Part shown: one piece after another, positions 20,524 to 28,097 of the stretch
Numbering within the stretch: the stretch's first letter is position 1
Layout of the letters: each line of letters begins with the position of its first letter
Source: a virus
DNA: 41,270 nt
Reading direction: 5' to 3' (one strand)
IMG/VR virus record: IMGVR_UViG_3300031920_000102
Coordinates: 1-41,270 of that record
The notes under the pieces: generated by a model
The model's database searches: none
Seen by the model: the letters and a program-made list of their open reading frames with translations, nothing else
What the model was told of the DNA's origin: nothing
Made by a program: the position numbers and the translations under genes

Positions 20524-20765
20524 TGTTTAAAAATTACATGCATAATGATCTTGGTATTACTAAGGAAGATATCCGTGAGTGGGTTATTGATGCAGTGAAA
20601 CAACAAGCAGAAAAAATGTTGAAGAATGAATTTGAATCCTTTGATGTTAAAGATGTGGTTAGAACTATAATAATGGATAAAAAGTATTTTGGTTCTGAAT
20701 CATTGAAAAGTGAAATTACTTATGAATTAAGTAAACAATTATTAGAACGAATTAAATTTGAATAA
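20523..20765 (+). CDS. Hypothetical protein coupled to PTH2
   Basis: 80 residues from ATG 20523, which shares a base with the PTH2 stop (TAATG). An in-frame ATG at 20502 is an alternative. MFKNYMHNDLGITKEDIREW continues as a helical, charged protein. The coupling implies that the PTH2 frame upstream is really translated up to its own stop. Function unknown. Confidence 0.65.
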   Translation: MFKNYMHNDLGITKEDIREWVIDAVKQQAEKMLKNEFESFDVKDVVRTIIMDKKYFGSESLKSEITYELSKQLLERIKFE

Positions 20766-20767
20766 TC

Positions 20768-20846
20768 ATGAAAGAAACATAAATTAAAATTAGGTCACCG
20801 TAATAAGTGGAATCCTCGATTTGCGAATCGCATATCACGAATTTAA
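20768..20846 (+). pseudogene. Possible 25-residue basic peptide gene with a one-base frameshift
   Basis: ATGAAAGAAACATAA is a 4-codon frame. Removing one A from the run after ATG gives MKKHKLKLGHRNKWNPRF..., a strongly basic peptide ending at TAA 20844-20846. The composition looks protein-like, but the region also forms the hairpins at 20817-20878. Low confidence. Confidence 0.25.
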
Positions 20847-20878
20847 TACCCAATATCGCAAATCGCAATGTGCGATAT
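20817..20878 (+). promoter_or_regulatory. Two mutually exclusive hairpins upstream of the gene at 20922
   Basis: CGATTTGCGA (20817-20826) pairs with TCGCAAATCG (20856-20865); ATATCGCA (20853-20860) pairs with TGCGATAT (20871-20878). They share bases 20856-20860, so only one can form, as in attenuators and riboswitch-like leaders. Confidence 0.55.
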
Positions 20879-20921
20879 TAAGAATAAAAAATTATTATAT
20901 AAATTTAAAAATACATTTATT

Positions 20922-21248
20922 ATGGAAACAATAGAAAAAATTAACGTAAGTAAAATAAAAGAAGATATCAAAGTATTGGCTAATAGTCAAAAAGAATTAA
21001 AAAATCAGAGAAAAACTGAAAAATTAGTAGGTGAAAGATATATGTCACCATCGGATGCAACATACGATCATCAGGTAAATAGAGAAAAGTTACGTGTGAT
21101 GTATGCAGCATACGGTTTAGCCAGAGGAAAAAGTTTCTCACAAATTGAGAATCATTATCCGGAAGAAAATCATCCACTTAATGAATATCAAAATAGAATT
21201 GATAAATTACTGGAAGGTTATATGATAAAAGTAGAGGTCGATGTTTAG
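20922..21248 (+). CDS. Hypothetical helical protein
   Basis: 108 residues from ATG 20922; the longer frame from 20868 would cover the regulatory hairpin and is rejected. Lys-rich coiled-coil-like start (METIEKINVSKIKEDIKVLA) followed by ATYDHQVNREKLRVMYAAYG and GLARGKSFSQIENHY. No family recognised. It ends 8 bases before a strong terminator. Confidence 0.65.
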   Translation: METIEKINVSKIKEDIKVLANSQKELKNQRKTEKLVGERYMSPSDATYDHQVNREKLRVMYAAYGLARGKSFSQIENHYPEENHPLNEYQNRIDKLLEGYMIKVEVDV

Positions 21249-21256
21249 CATAAACA

Positions 21257-21287
21257 AAAAAAAAGAGGGTAATTCCCTCTTTTTTTA
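21257..21287 (+). terminator. Strong Rho-independent terminator
   Basis: AAAAGAGGG-TAATT-CCCTCTTTTTTT, with A- and T-runs on both sides so it can work in both directions. Confidence 0.9.
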
Positions 21288-21296
21288 TTAAAAACA

Positions 21297-21330
21297 CTTG
21301 CATATGATAATGATGTTTTATACTTTTATC
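21297..21330 (+). promoter_or_regulatory. Candidate promoter CTTGCA-N16-TATACTTTTATC
   Basis: Same hexamer, same 16-base spacing and near-identical second box as at 3117-3152, 34 bases before the ATG at 21364. Confidence 0.45.
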
Positions 21331-21363
21331 GAAAATAACATTATTTTTATTATTTAAACACAT

Positions 21364-21648
21364 ATGGATGAGAAACTAAACATCAATCTTGAGGAAACAA
21401 ATGAAGGTGATCAAGAAAAAGTTAATGCAGAAGTTGGAAAGTTAACTAAACAAGTTGAAGAGAATATTGAAGAGGAAAAAAAGGAACTTACCGAAGAAGA
21501 GAAAAAAGAAATATATATTAAGGAATTAAAACGTTCTGTCTTGGAACGTTGTGCTCCAAAAAAACATTATGGTGTTGCTTACCATAAGAAAAGAAATTCT
21601 AAAAATAAAGCAACAAAAAAATCTCGTAGTATTAATCGTAAAAGATAA
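21364..21648 (+). CDS. Hypothetical protein with acidic N-half and basic C-tail
   Basis: 94 residues. Residues 1-55 are Glu-rich and helical (EEEKKELTEEEKKEIYIKEL); the C-terminus is Lys/Arg/Asn-rich (AYHKKRNSKNKATKKSRS), suggesting nucleic-acid binding. First gene of a unit running to ~24857. No known family. Confidence 0.6.
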   Translation: MDEKLNINLEETNEGDQEKVNAEVGKLTKQVEENIEEEKKELTEEEKKEIYIKELKRSVLERCAPKKHYGVAYHKKRNSKNKATKKSRSINRKR

Positions 21649-21652
21649 TAAC

Positions 21653-21895
21653 ATGATTCAACTAAGAAACGAAAGTAATAATATATTTCAGGATATTTCT
21701 TCTGAAGAATATCGTGAATATGAATATCTGAATGGACGTAAATTAAAAATAGATAAACCACTTTATTTAAGTGTTAGTGGGTCTGGTGGTCATCGCCTAT
21801 TAGATGCACATGGGGTTTGTTGGTATGTACAACCAGTAGAAGGTTGGTCCATTAATTGGAAAGTAACTGATGATAAACCACATTTTAGTTTATAG
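21653..21895 (+). CDS. Small hypothetical phage protein
   Basis: 80 residues from ATG 21653. A beta-rich domain, KPLYLSVSGSGGHRLLDAHG then CWYVQPVEGWSINWKV, has a Gly-rich loop. The ORF start at 21551 lies in the previous gene and is rejected. Four bases separate it from the previous stop. Function unknown. Confidence 0.65.
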   Translation: MIQLRNESNNIFQDISSEEYREYEYLNGRKLKIDKPLYLSVSGSGGHRLLDAHGVCWYVQPVEGWSINWKVTDDKPHFSL

Positions 21896-21897
21896 TT

Positions 21898-22131
21898 ATG
21901 GCAACCCCGGAATCAATAAAAGAACACAGTGATAGGTTTAAAGATGGATCGTGGAGAAATTATTCATTTGAAGAACTTTCTAATTGGGTGCACCTCTTAT
22001 CTAAAAGAGCAGCACATAGAACTGACAAATTTAAAAAGCAAAAAGATTTAGATGATGCACAAAATTATCTAGATATGATGCAGAGTAAATTAGATAAAAT
22101 TCGAAATAACTTAATAACTGAAATAATATGA
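21898..22131 (+). CDS. Small helical hypothetical protein
   Basis: 77 residues, two long helices predicted from the pattern (SFEELSNWVHLLSKRAAHRT; LDDAQNYLDMMQSKLDKIRN). Overlaps the next gene by ATGA, so translation is coupled. No family recognised. Confidence 0.6.
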   Translation: MATPESIKEHSDRFKDGSWRNYSFEELSNWVHLLSKRAAHRTDKFKKQKDLDDAQNYLDMMQSKLDKIRNNLITEII

Positions 22132-22724
22132 TTCAAGTAGTACCTAATTCCCATAGTTGGGGTAGTCTTCAAGGTGTTATATTAACACTAAAAGAACAAT
22201 ACAGAAGAAAAGATGTTATTGATATTAAGGAATATATCATTATTGGATTGGAAAATTGTCTAGAACGTGAGTGTGAACTTCGTAAAATAAAAGAACCAAA
22301 ATCAGATAAACTACCTTGTTTTAGAAACATACGACAAATTATCAATTATCTATCAATGGTTAAATTTTTTAAAGAAGATGTTTTTATTAGTAAATTGTTA
22401 CAGATAATAGAGAGTGGTTATGATATTCAACACTTATGTAAATTAGGTCGTAGAGAAGTATATGATCGTATTGATACTGAAAGAGAATATCAAGAATTAC
22501 GATGGGGGAATGAAAATAAAGAAAGGGATGTTCTTGATTATGATAAGTCACCTGCAGAGTGGTTAAATTATATGGAACATCATATGGGTGAAGCTAAAAA
22601 AGCAAATTATTTCCTCAATAAAGAAGAAACACTTGCTCAAATAAGAAAAGTGGTTGCTCTTGGTGTCCGTGCATTAGAAGTTCACGGATGTCCGGAAAGA
22701 GAACTACCAATTAAAATGGACTAA
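22128..22724 (+). CDS. Conserved phage protein with a MazG-like C-terminal region
   Basis: 198 residues. The C-terminal part, DRIDTEREYQELRWGNE, SPAEWLNYMEHHMGEAKKA and IRKVVALGVRALEVHG, has the E..YQ..RWG...(S)..EWl.Y...hl..A......r.e..KV.aLgvrale.hG layout. I associate this layout with phage all-alpha NTP-pyrophosphatase-like (MazG-type) proteins. The N-terminal ~110 residues are helical without motif. A role in nucleotide clean-up would suit the diphosphohydrolase downstream, but the metal-binding EExxE pattern is not clear, so the call is tentative. Confidence 0.5.
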   Translation: MIQVVPNSHSWGSLQGVILTLKEQYRRKDVIDIKEYIIIGLENCLERECELRKIKEPKSDKLPCFRNIRQIINYLSMVKFFKEDVFISKLLQIIESGYDIQHLCKLGRREVYDRIDTEREYQELRWGNENKERDVLDYDKSPAEWLNYMEHHMGEAKKANYFLNKEETLAQIRKVVALGVRALEVHGCPERELPIKMD

Positions 22725-22726
22725 AG

Positions 22727-23083
22727 ATGGAAATAAATCTTAAAGATACATATTGGGAAAAAATCACTGGATACGCTACAGAACATAGAGTTGATAGTAG
22801 ATGGTTATTATATAAATCTGATGACGATAGAACGTATGGTAATCTACGTATAGTATCACATCCAGATTTACCACCCGGACAACTGAGATCAATATTTACT
22901 TATATTACAACAATGGATGATAAGTCTGATAAAGAAATAATGAAAACAGTTGAAGATTATCAGATTAAAGCATCTGAATTGGAAATATTTTCAATAGATA
23001 AGGAGATAAAAACAGAAAAACTTACACATGAAGCACCGTTTAAAGAATTGGAACAATTATACGGTGTTAAAATATTCACATAA
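22727..23083 (+). CDS. Hypothetical protein
   Basis: 118 residues, charged; NLKDTYWEKITGYATEHRVD start and a SHPDLPPGQLRSIFTYITTM centre. No recognised domain, no signal peptide. It is the last gene before the inserted GIY-YIG endonuclease. Confidence 0.6.
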   Translation: MEINLKDTYWEKITGYATEHRVDSRWLLYKSDDDRTYGNLRIVSHPDLPPGQLRSIFTYITTMDDKSDKEIMKTVEDYQIKASELEIFSIDKEIKTEKLTHEAPFKELEQLYGVKIFT

Positions 23084-23119
23084 TAATTGGTGTTGTTATA
23101 ATTTTCAATTACTATTATA

Positions 23120-23128
23120 GTATTTATA
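23120..23128 (+). promoter_or_regulatory. GTATTTATA element before the GIY-YIG gene
   Basis: TAGTATTTATAATAAAAT lies 15-23 bases before the ATG at 23143, giving this homing endonuclease its own promoter-like element within an operon. Confidence 0.55.
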
Positions 23129-23142
23129 ATAAAATATGTAAA

Positions 23143-23955
23143 ATGAAAACAATTAATTATAAGGGTAATAGTGTAAAAATAGGTATTTATTGTATAAGAA
23201 ATATAATAAATAATAAAATATATATTGGAAGCACTAAATCTTCTTTTTGTAGTAGAAAAACTAAACATATAAATAAATTAAAAACACACACACATTATAA
23301 TCTATATTTACAAAATTCATGGAATAAATATAATGAAGAAAATTTTAGATTTGAAATTTTATTTATTTGCGAAAAAGAAGACGTTGAAAAATATGAAGGA
23401 ATATTTATAAAAGTATATAAATCAAACATAAAAGAATTTGGTTATAATATAGCATCGGTTAAATATTATAAATTTAACTATAAATTGGATGAAAAAAACA
23501 ATAAAGAAAAAAGTAAAAGAAAGAACATTAAAAATATAACAAAAAATGGGCATTATTCAACCGAAAGAGGATTACCTAAACCATTTAAGTTATATGATTT
23601 AAATGGTTTATTTATTGAAGGGTTTAATAGTGCTAAAGAGTATGTTGAAATAAATGGCGGGTCTAAAAGTCATATTTCGATAGTATTATCAAAAAGAAAA
23701 TTATTATATAATAAAAAAATAATTTTATTTTCTAATGATTGTTTATCAAAAAAAGATATTAAATTAATAACAAATAAAGTTATATTACCAAAAAAAATAT
23801 ATCTTTACGATTTAAATAAAAATTTTATTCGTGAATTTAATTCAGCAAAATGTTGTGCTGAATATATTGGATGTAAAGATGCTGAAGTAAGAATGTGTTG
23901 TATTAATAGAAGAAATAGAATAAAAAAATATATAACTAAATATAATAAAACATGA
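23143..23955 (+). CDS. GIY-YIG homing endonuclease with NUMOD1-like repeats
   Basis: 270 residues. The catalytic domain is at the N-terminus: GIYCIRNIINNKIYIGSTKS (GIY...YIG), RKTKHINKLKT with the catalytic Arg/His helix, and the Glu of EKYEGIFIKVYKS. Two NUMOD1-like DNA-binding motifs follow: KPFKLYDLNGLFIEGFNSAK (about 146) and KKIYLYDLNKNFIREFNSAK (about 211). This is the layout of I-TevI-like and Seg-like homing enzymes. It overlaps the following gene by 4 bases and interrupts an otherwise tight operon. Composition is even more AT-rich than its neighbours, in keeping with insertion. Confidence 0.88.
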   Translation: MKTINYKGNSVKIGIYCIRNIINNKIYIGSTKSSFCSRKTKHINKLKTHTHYNLYLQNSWNKYNEENFRFEILFICEKEDVEKYEGIFIKVYKSNIKEFGYNIASVKYYKFNYKLDEKNNKEKSKRKNIKNITKNGHYSTERGLPKPFKLYDLNGLFIEGFNSAKEYVEINGGSKSHISIVLSKRKLLYNKKIILFSNDCLSKKDIKLITNKVILPKKIYLYDLNKNFIREFNSAKCCAEYIGCKDAEVRMCCINRRNRIKKYITKYNKT

Positions 23956-24857
23956 AAAAAATAAAAGGAAAACGATATAATAAAGGTAAAATTAGATATG
24001 AATTAATTTCTAATATTGCATTAAAAGAAATAGCTGAAGTGTATACAAAAGGTGCACATAAATATACAATATATGGTGATGATGATGGCAATGAAATAAA
24101 TGGATCAGAAATACCTTTTAAAGAAAGTTATAAATATAATGTTATTAAAGATGGTGCAGATAATTGGAGAAATGGTTTTAATTGGATGGATTGTATTGCA
24201 TCAACTAAAAGACACATTGAAAAATTTATTGAAAATATAGATTATGATGAGGAATTAAATACACTACATTTAGGAAATGCTTGTTGGAATTTAATGACAA
24301 TTATTGATTTTTACAAAACATATCCACAAGGTGATGATCGACCTAAAAGATATTTAAATCAACCAAACATTGGTCTGGACATTGATGAGGTACTATGTGG
24401 TTGGGTTGAAGGTTGGATGGAAAAATTTAATATGAAAGTAGCACCAGAATCGTGGGCATTTGATTATGAAATATTTAATAGGTTCGAAGAGATGAAAAAA
24501 TCCGGTGAACTTGATGATTTTTATCTTAATCTAAAACCATTGATTAAACCAGAAGATATACCATTTGATCCACATTGTTATATTACAGCAAGACCTGTAT
24601 CAAGTGAAGTGACTATGAAATGGTTAGAAATGCATGGTTTTCCATCAAAACCAGTACACACTGTTCCATTAAGGGGTTCGAAATCTGAAGTGGCTATAGA
24701 AAACGGTGTTGAGATATTTGTTGATGATTCATATAATAATTTTCTTGATATGAATCGAGCAGGTGTTACAACATATCTATTAACCCAAAAACACAATAAA
24801 AGATTTGATGTTGGTCATTATAGAATAAACTCACTCAAAGAGTTACCAATATTATAA
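23952..24857 (+). CDS. dATP/dGTP diphosphohydrolase-like domain fused to a 5'(3')-deoxyribonucleotidase
   Basis: 301 residues in two domains. Residues 1-130 (GKIRYELISNIALKEIAEVY, TKGAHKY, DNWRNGFNWMDCIASTKRHI, LHLGNACWNLMTIIDF) match the phage dATP/dGTP diphosphohydrolase N-terminal family of MazG-like enzymes. Residues ~138-301 are a HAD nucleotidase: GLDIDEVLCGWVEGW (nucleophile and acid Asp), CYITARP (Ser/Thr motif) and EIFVDDSYNNF (metal-binding Asp pair). Together they could turn dNTP to dNMP and then to deoxynucleoside. Such a chain could deplete one purine, recycle host DNA, or purge the pool for a modified base. Confidence 0.75.
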   Translation: MKKIKGKRYNKGKIRYELISNIALKEIAEVYTKGAHKYTIYGDDDGNEINGSEIPFKESYKYNVIKDGADNWRNGFNWMDCIASTKRHIEKFIENIDYDEELNTLHLGNACWNLMTIIDFYKTYPQGDDRPKRYLNQPNIGLDIDEVLCGWVEGWMEKFNMKVAPESWAFDYEIFNRFEEMKKSGELDDFYLNLKPLIKPEDIPFDPHCYITARPVSSEVTMKWLEMHGFPSKPVHTVPLRGSKSEVAIENGVEIFVDDSYNNFLDMNRAGVTTYLLTQKHNKRFDVGHYRINSLKELPIL

Positions 24858-24910
24858 TAAATTATTAAAAAACATCAACTAGAACATTATATTTTATAAG
24901 GTTTTCATAA

Positions 24911-24919
24911 GTATTTATA
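24911..24919 (+). promoter_or_regulatory. GTATTTATA element
   Basis: AAGTATTTATATTAGGAA, 50-58 bases before the ATG at 24968. Confidence 0.5.
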
Positions 24920-24967
24920 TTAGGAACATTTAAAAAAATAACTTATAAAAATAATTAAAATATAAAC

Positions 24968-25732
24968 ATGAAGTTTTTTAATGACATATTTAGTCAAATT
25001 GAGTTTAAAGGTGATAAGGTAAATACAATAATCAAAATAATTGTTGGGGTTGCAAGTAGTGCGATTATTACTGCATTTGTGATTGGACAAGCATATGAAA
25101 AGAAAAATAATATTAATAGTGACATAAAAAAAGACCTTACGTCATTAACAACTAATGTTAAAAGTATTGATGATAAAGTTACTGCTCTTGATGATAAAGT
25201 TGATAATGGATTTAAGATTGTCGATGAAAAAATTGATAAAATTTATCTTGATGGTTTTGAAGGGTTTGAGGACTATAAAGAGTTTAATAACAAACAATTA
25301 GGTTTAATCCTTGATCATAACGGTGAAAATAATGATCTATTAAAAGAAATTATTATACTTAGAAGTGAAGAAAAAACCAAAGAGATTGAAATAGAAATTA
25401 AAAAAAGAAGAAAAATGATTAGTATTGTTGAAGAATCTAATGCCGATGATGTTACAGTAAGGAAAGTTGGTGCAATAGAAAATTTAGATACCAATGATGT
25501 TAATATAAAGAAAGTTGGTGAAATAAAATACATCAATCCTAAACATAAAGAACCTTTGTTCTTTACTGTGACTGAAATCACAAGTGGATTGGTTACTTAT
25601 TATGTTAAAGGTGCATCAAAAGCATCAATAGATTCAATTAACGCAAACAAATTTGAAATAATTGAAATTTCAAAAAACGGTAATAATAATAAACTTTACA
25701 ATTATAAATATATAGAAAGAATTATTAATTAA
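24968..25732 (+). CDS. Membrane-anchored coiled-coil protein
   Basis: 254 residues. One transmembrane helix at about 21-41 (TIIKIIVGVASSAIITAFVIG) is followed by a heptad-rich coiled coil (50-95) with repeats such as VKSIDDKVTALDDKVDNG. A helical linker and a small C-terminal beta-rich domain come next, including a duplicated (V)(R/K)KVGAIENL / IKKVGEIKYI motif. Overall layout resembles spanin-like or tail-assembly membrane proteins, but without a cysteine or lipobox no role is assigned. Single-gene unit behind a GTATTTATA element. Confidence 0.65.
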   Translation: MKFFNDIFSQIEFKGDKVNTIIKIIVGVASSAIITAFVIGQAYEKKNNINSDIKKDLTSLTTNVKSIDDKVTALDDKVDNGFKIVDEKIDKIYLDGFEGFEDYKEFNNKQLGLILDHNGENNDLLKEIIILRSEEKTKEIEIEIKKRRKMISIVEESNADDVTVRKVGAIENLDTNDVNIKKVGEIKYINPKHKEPLFFTVTEITSGLVTYYVKGASKASIDSINANKFEIIEISKNGNNNKLYNYKYIERIIN

Positions 25733-25800
25733 AAACATATCTAACTTTATAAACAAAAAGTTTATTGTTATACATCCCTTTTCTTTTCTCAAAAAAGTAC

Positions 25801-25809
25801 GTATTTATA
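25801..25809 (+). promoter_or_regulatory. GTATTTATA element
   Basis: ACGTATTTATATTCAAAA, 17-26 bases before the ATG at 25827. Confidence 0.55.
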
Positions 25810-25826
25810 TTCAAAAATTTAGAAAT

Positions 25827-26105
25827 ATGAATATTGAAGATTTATATAATTTTATTTTAGAAAGTAATCTTGAATTAAAATTAGTTGGTAGTATTGAATT
25901 GAGCGAAGATGATGAAATAAAATGGGATTATGATGGTTTAGCTGATATTCCTGATAACATGCAAACACAATTAATGGATATATATAATTGTGATTTAGAA
26001 ACACTTAATGATTTTCTCATTGATGAGAAATTAAATGATGATTTTAGAACAATACCTCCGGAGATTTCTGATAGTTATATTAGCTTCACCATTATAGAAA
26101 AATAA
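25827..26105 (+). CDS. Small acidic hypothetical protein
   Basis: 92 residues, strongly acidic (about 20 Asp/Glu in excess of Lys/Arg), with a hydrophobic helical start (NIEDLYNFILESNLELKLVG). Acidic phage proteins of this size often mimic DNA or inhibit host enzymes, but nothing specific is visible. Own GTATTTATA element upstream; monocistronic. Confidence 0.6.
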   Translation: MNIEDLYNFILESNLELKLVGSIELSEDDEIKWDYDGLADIPDNMQTQLMDIYNCDLETLNDFLIDEKLNDDFRTIPPEISDSYISFTIIEK

Positions 26106-26116
26106 GTTTCATCTTT

Positions 26117-26150
26117 TTTGTAACATAAGTGAATATTTTTCGTATATTTG
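26117..26150 (+). promoter_or_regulatory. Bacteroidota-type promoter TTTG-N22-TATATTTG
   Basis: TTTG at 26117-26120 and TATATTTG at 26143-26150, 21 bases before the ATG at 26172. It rules out the longer frame starting at 26148. Confidence 0.65.
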
Positions 26151-26171
26151 AATAGACTTAATTTATTTATT

Positions 26172-27227
26172 ATGGGTGGAAGAGCATTAAAACAACACGG
26201 TATTGAAACCGAAAGAAAATCAACTAAAGAATTCTTTGAGATTGCTTCAAAAATTGCAGTTCAATTAACATATGGATTGGGTATTACTTCATCAGTACCT
26301 GTTGAATTTAAATACAATCCATCAATCCAATCACAAATAGTTAGATGTTATCGATTAAAACAAGATCACGGTGATTTGGATGTTTTAATTAAAATTGACA
26401 ATGATTTTCACAATAGTAATATTAATTTAAAGGAATACATTGAAGAAAACTTTAAACCTCGTGTTATTCATAATAATGGTGGTGTTTATTCTTTTGATTA
26501 TGAAAATTTCCAAATTGATTTTATTCAAATTAGAGAATCTAATTGGGATATTGCACAAGTGTATTATTCATATGATCCTCTTGGTAATGCAATGGGTAAA
26601 ATTTTCCATAAATTTAATTTATCATATGGTTGGGATGGTTTAAAATATAAGTATCGTAATTTTAATGGTCGCAATTCTCGTGATATTACCGTATGTAAAG
26701 ACCCAAGAAAAATCTTCGAATTTGGTGGCTTTGATTATGATAGATATTTACAAGGGTTTAATAACATTGAAGAAATTTTCGACTATATTATTAGTGGGAA
26801 ATATTTCAATGCAAATATCTTTCGTATGGAAAATTTAAACCATGTCGATAGAAAAAGAAATCGTAAAAGAAAATCATACCATGAACTATTGAATTATATG
26901 GATGATAATTATCATGGAGAAAATAAATTTATTTTTGAAAAAAATAAGGCAGTTTATCGTCCAAAGATTAATGATGTATTTCCTGAAGCAAAATTTTTCG
27001 ATAAATTAAATGAGTTGGATAAAGCTGATGAAATTAACCGAAGATTAAGTAATAAGTTAAACGGTAAATTAATAATGAAGTGGATTCCCGGTTTAGAAGG
27101 TAAAGAATTAGGTAATGCTATTAATAAATTCCGTGAGACTTTAGGTGATGATTATAATGATGTTGTTTTACATTCTTCACCTGATTCATTAAAAAATAAA
27201 TTCATCGAGATTTATAATGAACAATAG
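26172..27227 (+). CDS. Polymerase-beta-type nucleotidyltransferase
   Basis: 351 residues. GGRALKQHGIETERK starts the protein and KQDHGDLDVLIKIDND (about 68-83) carries the GDLD metal-binding pair; FQIDFIQI (about 115-122) provides the third Asp. This GG...GDlDvL...iDfI arrangement is a minimal nucleotidyltransferase. The basic RKRNRKRKS patch near 232-240 suggests a nucleic-acid substrate. Most tRNAs in this window lack an encoded CCA, so a tRNA end-repair role is possible but unproven. Promoter position fixes the start. It overlaps the HNH gene downstream by 11 bases. Confidence 0.7.
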   Translation: MGGRALKQHGIETERKSTKEFFEIASKIAVQLTYGLGITSSVPVEFKYNPSIQSQIVRCYRLKQDHGDLDVLIKIDNDFHNSNINLKEYIEENFKPRVIHNNGGVYSFDYENFQIDFIQIRESNWDIAQVYYSYDPLGNAMGKIFHKFNLSYGWDGLKYKYRNFNGRNSRDITVCKDPRKIFEFGGFDYDRYLQGFNNIEEIFDYIISGKYFNANIFRMENLNHVDRKRNRKRKSYHELLNYMDDNYHGENKFIFEKNKAVYRPKINDVFPEAKFFDKLNELDKADEINRRLSNKLNGKLIMKWIPGLEGKELGNAINKFRETLGDDYNDVVLHSSPDSLKNKFIEIYNEQ

Positions 27228-28092
27228 GAATAATATTCTAAAAGTGGGTGGTAAAAATCTTAATTTAGAAAATTGGAAGGTTTACCACCCAAATGGAAAA
27301 CATATGTTTACCTGTAGTGGTAAAAAGGCACGTTGGTATCTTGATAGAGATTTAGCTGTACATGTTTTCAATGAAGAATTCTCTATTCAACTTACTTTTG
27401 AACCAAATGGACATGGTTTTTCTGATAATGAAGAATTTGGAAGATCAGTGAGGGAAGCAAGGTGTGTGGTAACAGGTATAAGAGTTGATCTTCAACGACA
27501 TCACATAGTACCGTATTGTTATCGTAAATATTTTCCAGAAATTTATAAATCTAAAAATCACCATGATGTTGTTTTAATTAATCACGATAAACATTCTGAA
27601 TATGAAATTGAAGCAACAAAATATAAAGATGAGTTGGCTGGTGAGTTTAAAATTAAAACAATTAAAGATTTTAATAAAGCATATGCTTTATTATTAAAAG
27701 AAAATAATGGTGATACTATTTGTGCTATAAATAATTTGAATGCTATATTTTCAGGTTATGGTAAAATACCTGTAGCGAATATTAGACGTAATTTATTGAG
27801 TGTATCTAGATATACTAATATAGATTACGATCTATTATTAAATTTTAATTATATTCAACTATATAATATCTATCAGAAATTAAAACAAGAATATGATCAT
27901 GTTTCACGACATTACCAACAACGTCATAGACAATTTTACGAGCATGGATATCATCTAGTTAGAAAATTAAATACTGAGGATAAAATGAGGAATTTTGTTA
28001 CCTTATGGAGAAGACATTTTATTGAAACAATGAATCCACAATATATGCCTGTGGGTTGGTCCATTGATTTCAGAATTAAAACTAAATTATAA
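27217..28092 (+). CDS. EXD2-like HNH domain protein without the exonuclease domain
   Basis: 291 residues. The N-terminal WKVYHPNGKHMFTCSGKKARWYL and central RCVVTGIRVDLQRHHIVPYC...YFPEIYKSKNHHDVVLI resemble the C-terminal HNH region of EXD2-type exonucleases (w.v.hP.G..m...s.kk..wYl...; HH.VPyc.R..fP......HDvvl.C). The 3'-5' exonuclease domain found in EXD2 is missing. HH plus DVVLINHDKH form the metal site, but the zinc cysteines are partly replaced. The C-terminal third is Arg/His-rich. It could process RNA or DNA with the neighbouring nucleotidyltransferase. Confidence 0.65.
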   Translation: MNNRNNILKVGGKNLNLENWKVYHPNGKHMFTCSGKKARWYLDRDLAVHVFNEEFSIQLTFEPNGHGFSDNEEFGRSVREARCVVTGIRVDLQRHHIVPYCYRKYFPEIYKSKNHHDVVLINHDKHSEYEIEATKYKDELAGEFKIKTIKDFNKAYALLLKENNGDTICAINNLNAIFSGYGKIPVANIRRNLLSVSRYTNIDYDLLLNFNYIQLYNIYQKLKQEYDHVSRHYQQRHRQFYEHGYHLVRKLNTEDKMRNFVTLWRRHFIETMNPQYMPVGWSIDFRIKTKL

Positions 28093-28097
28093 AAAAC

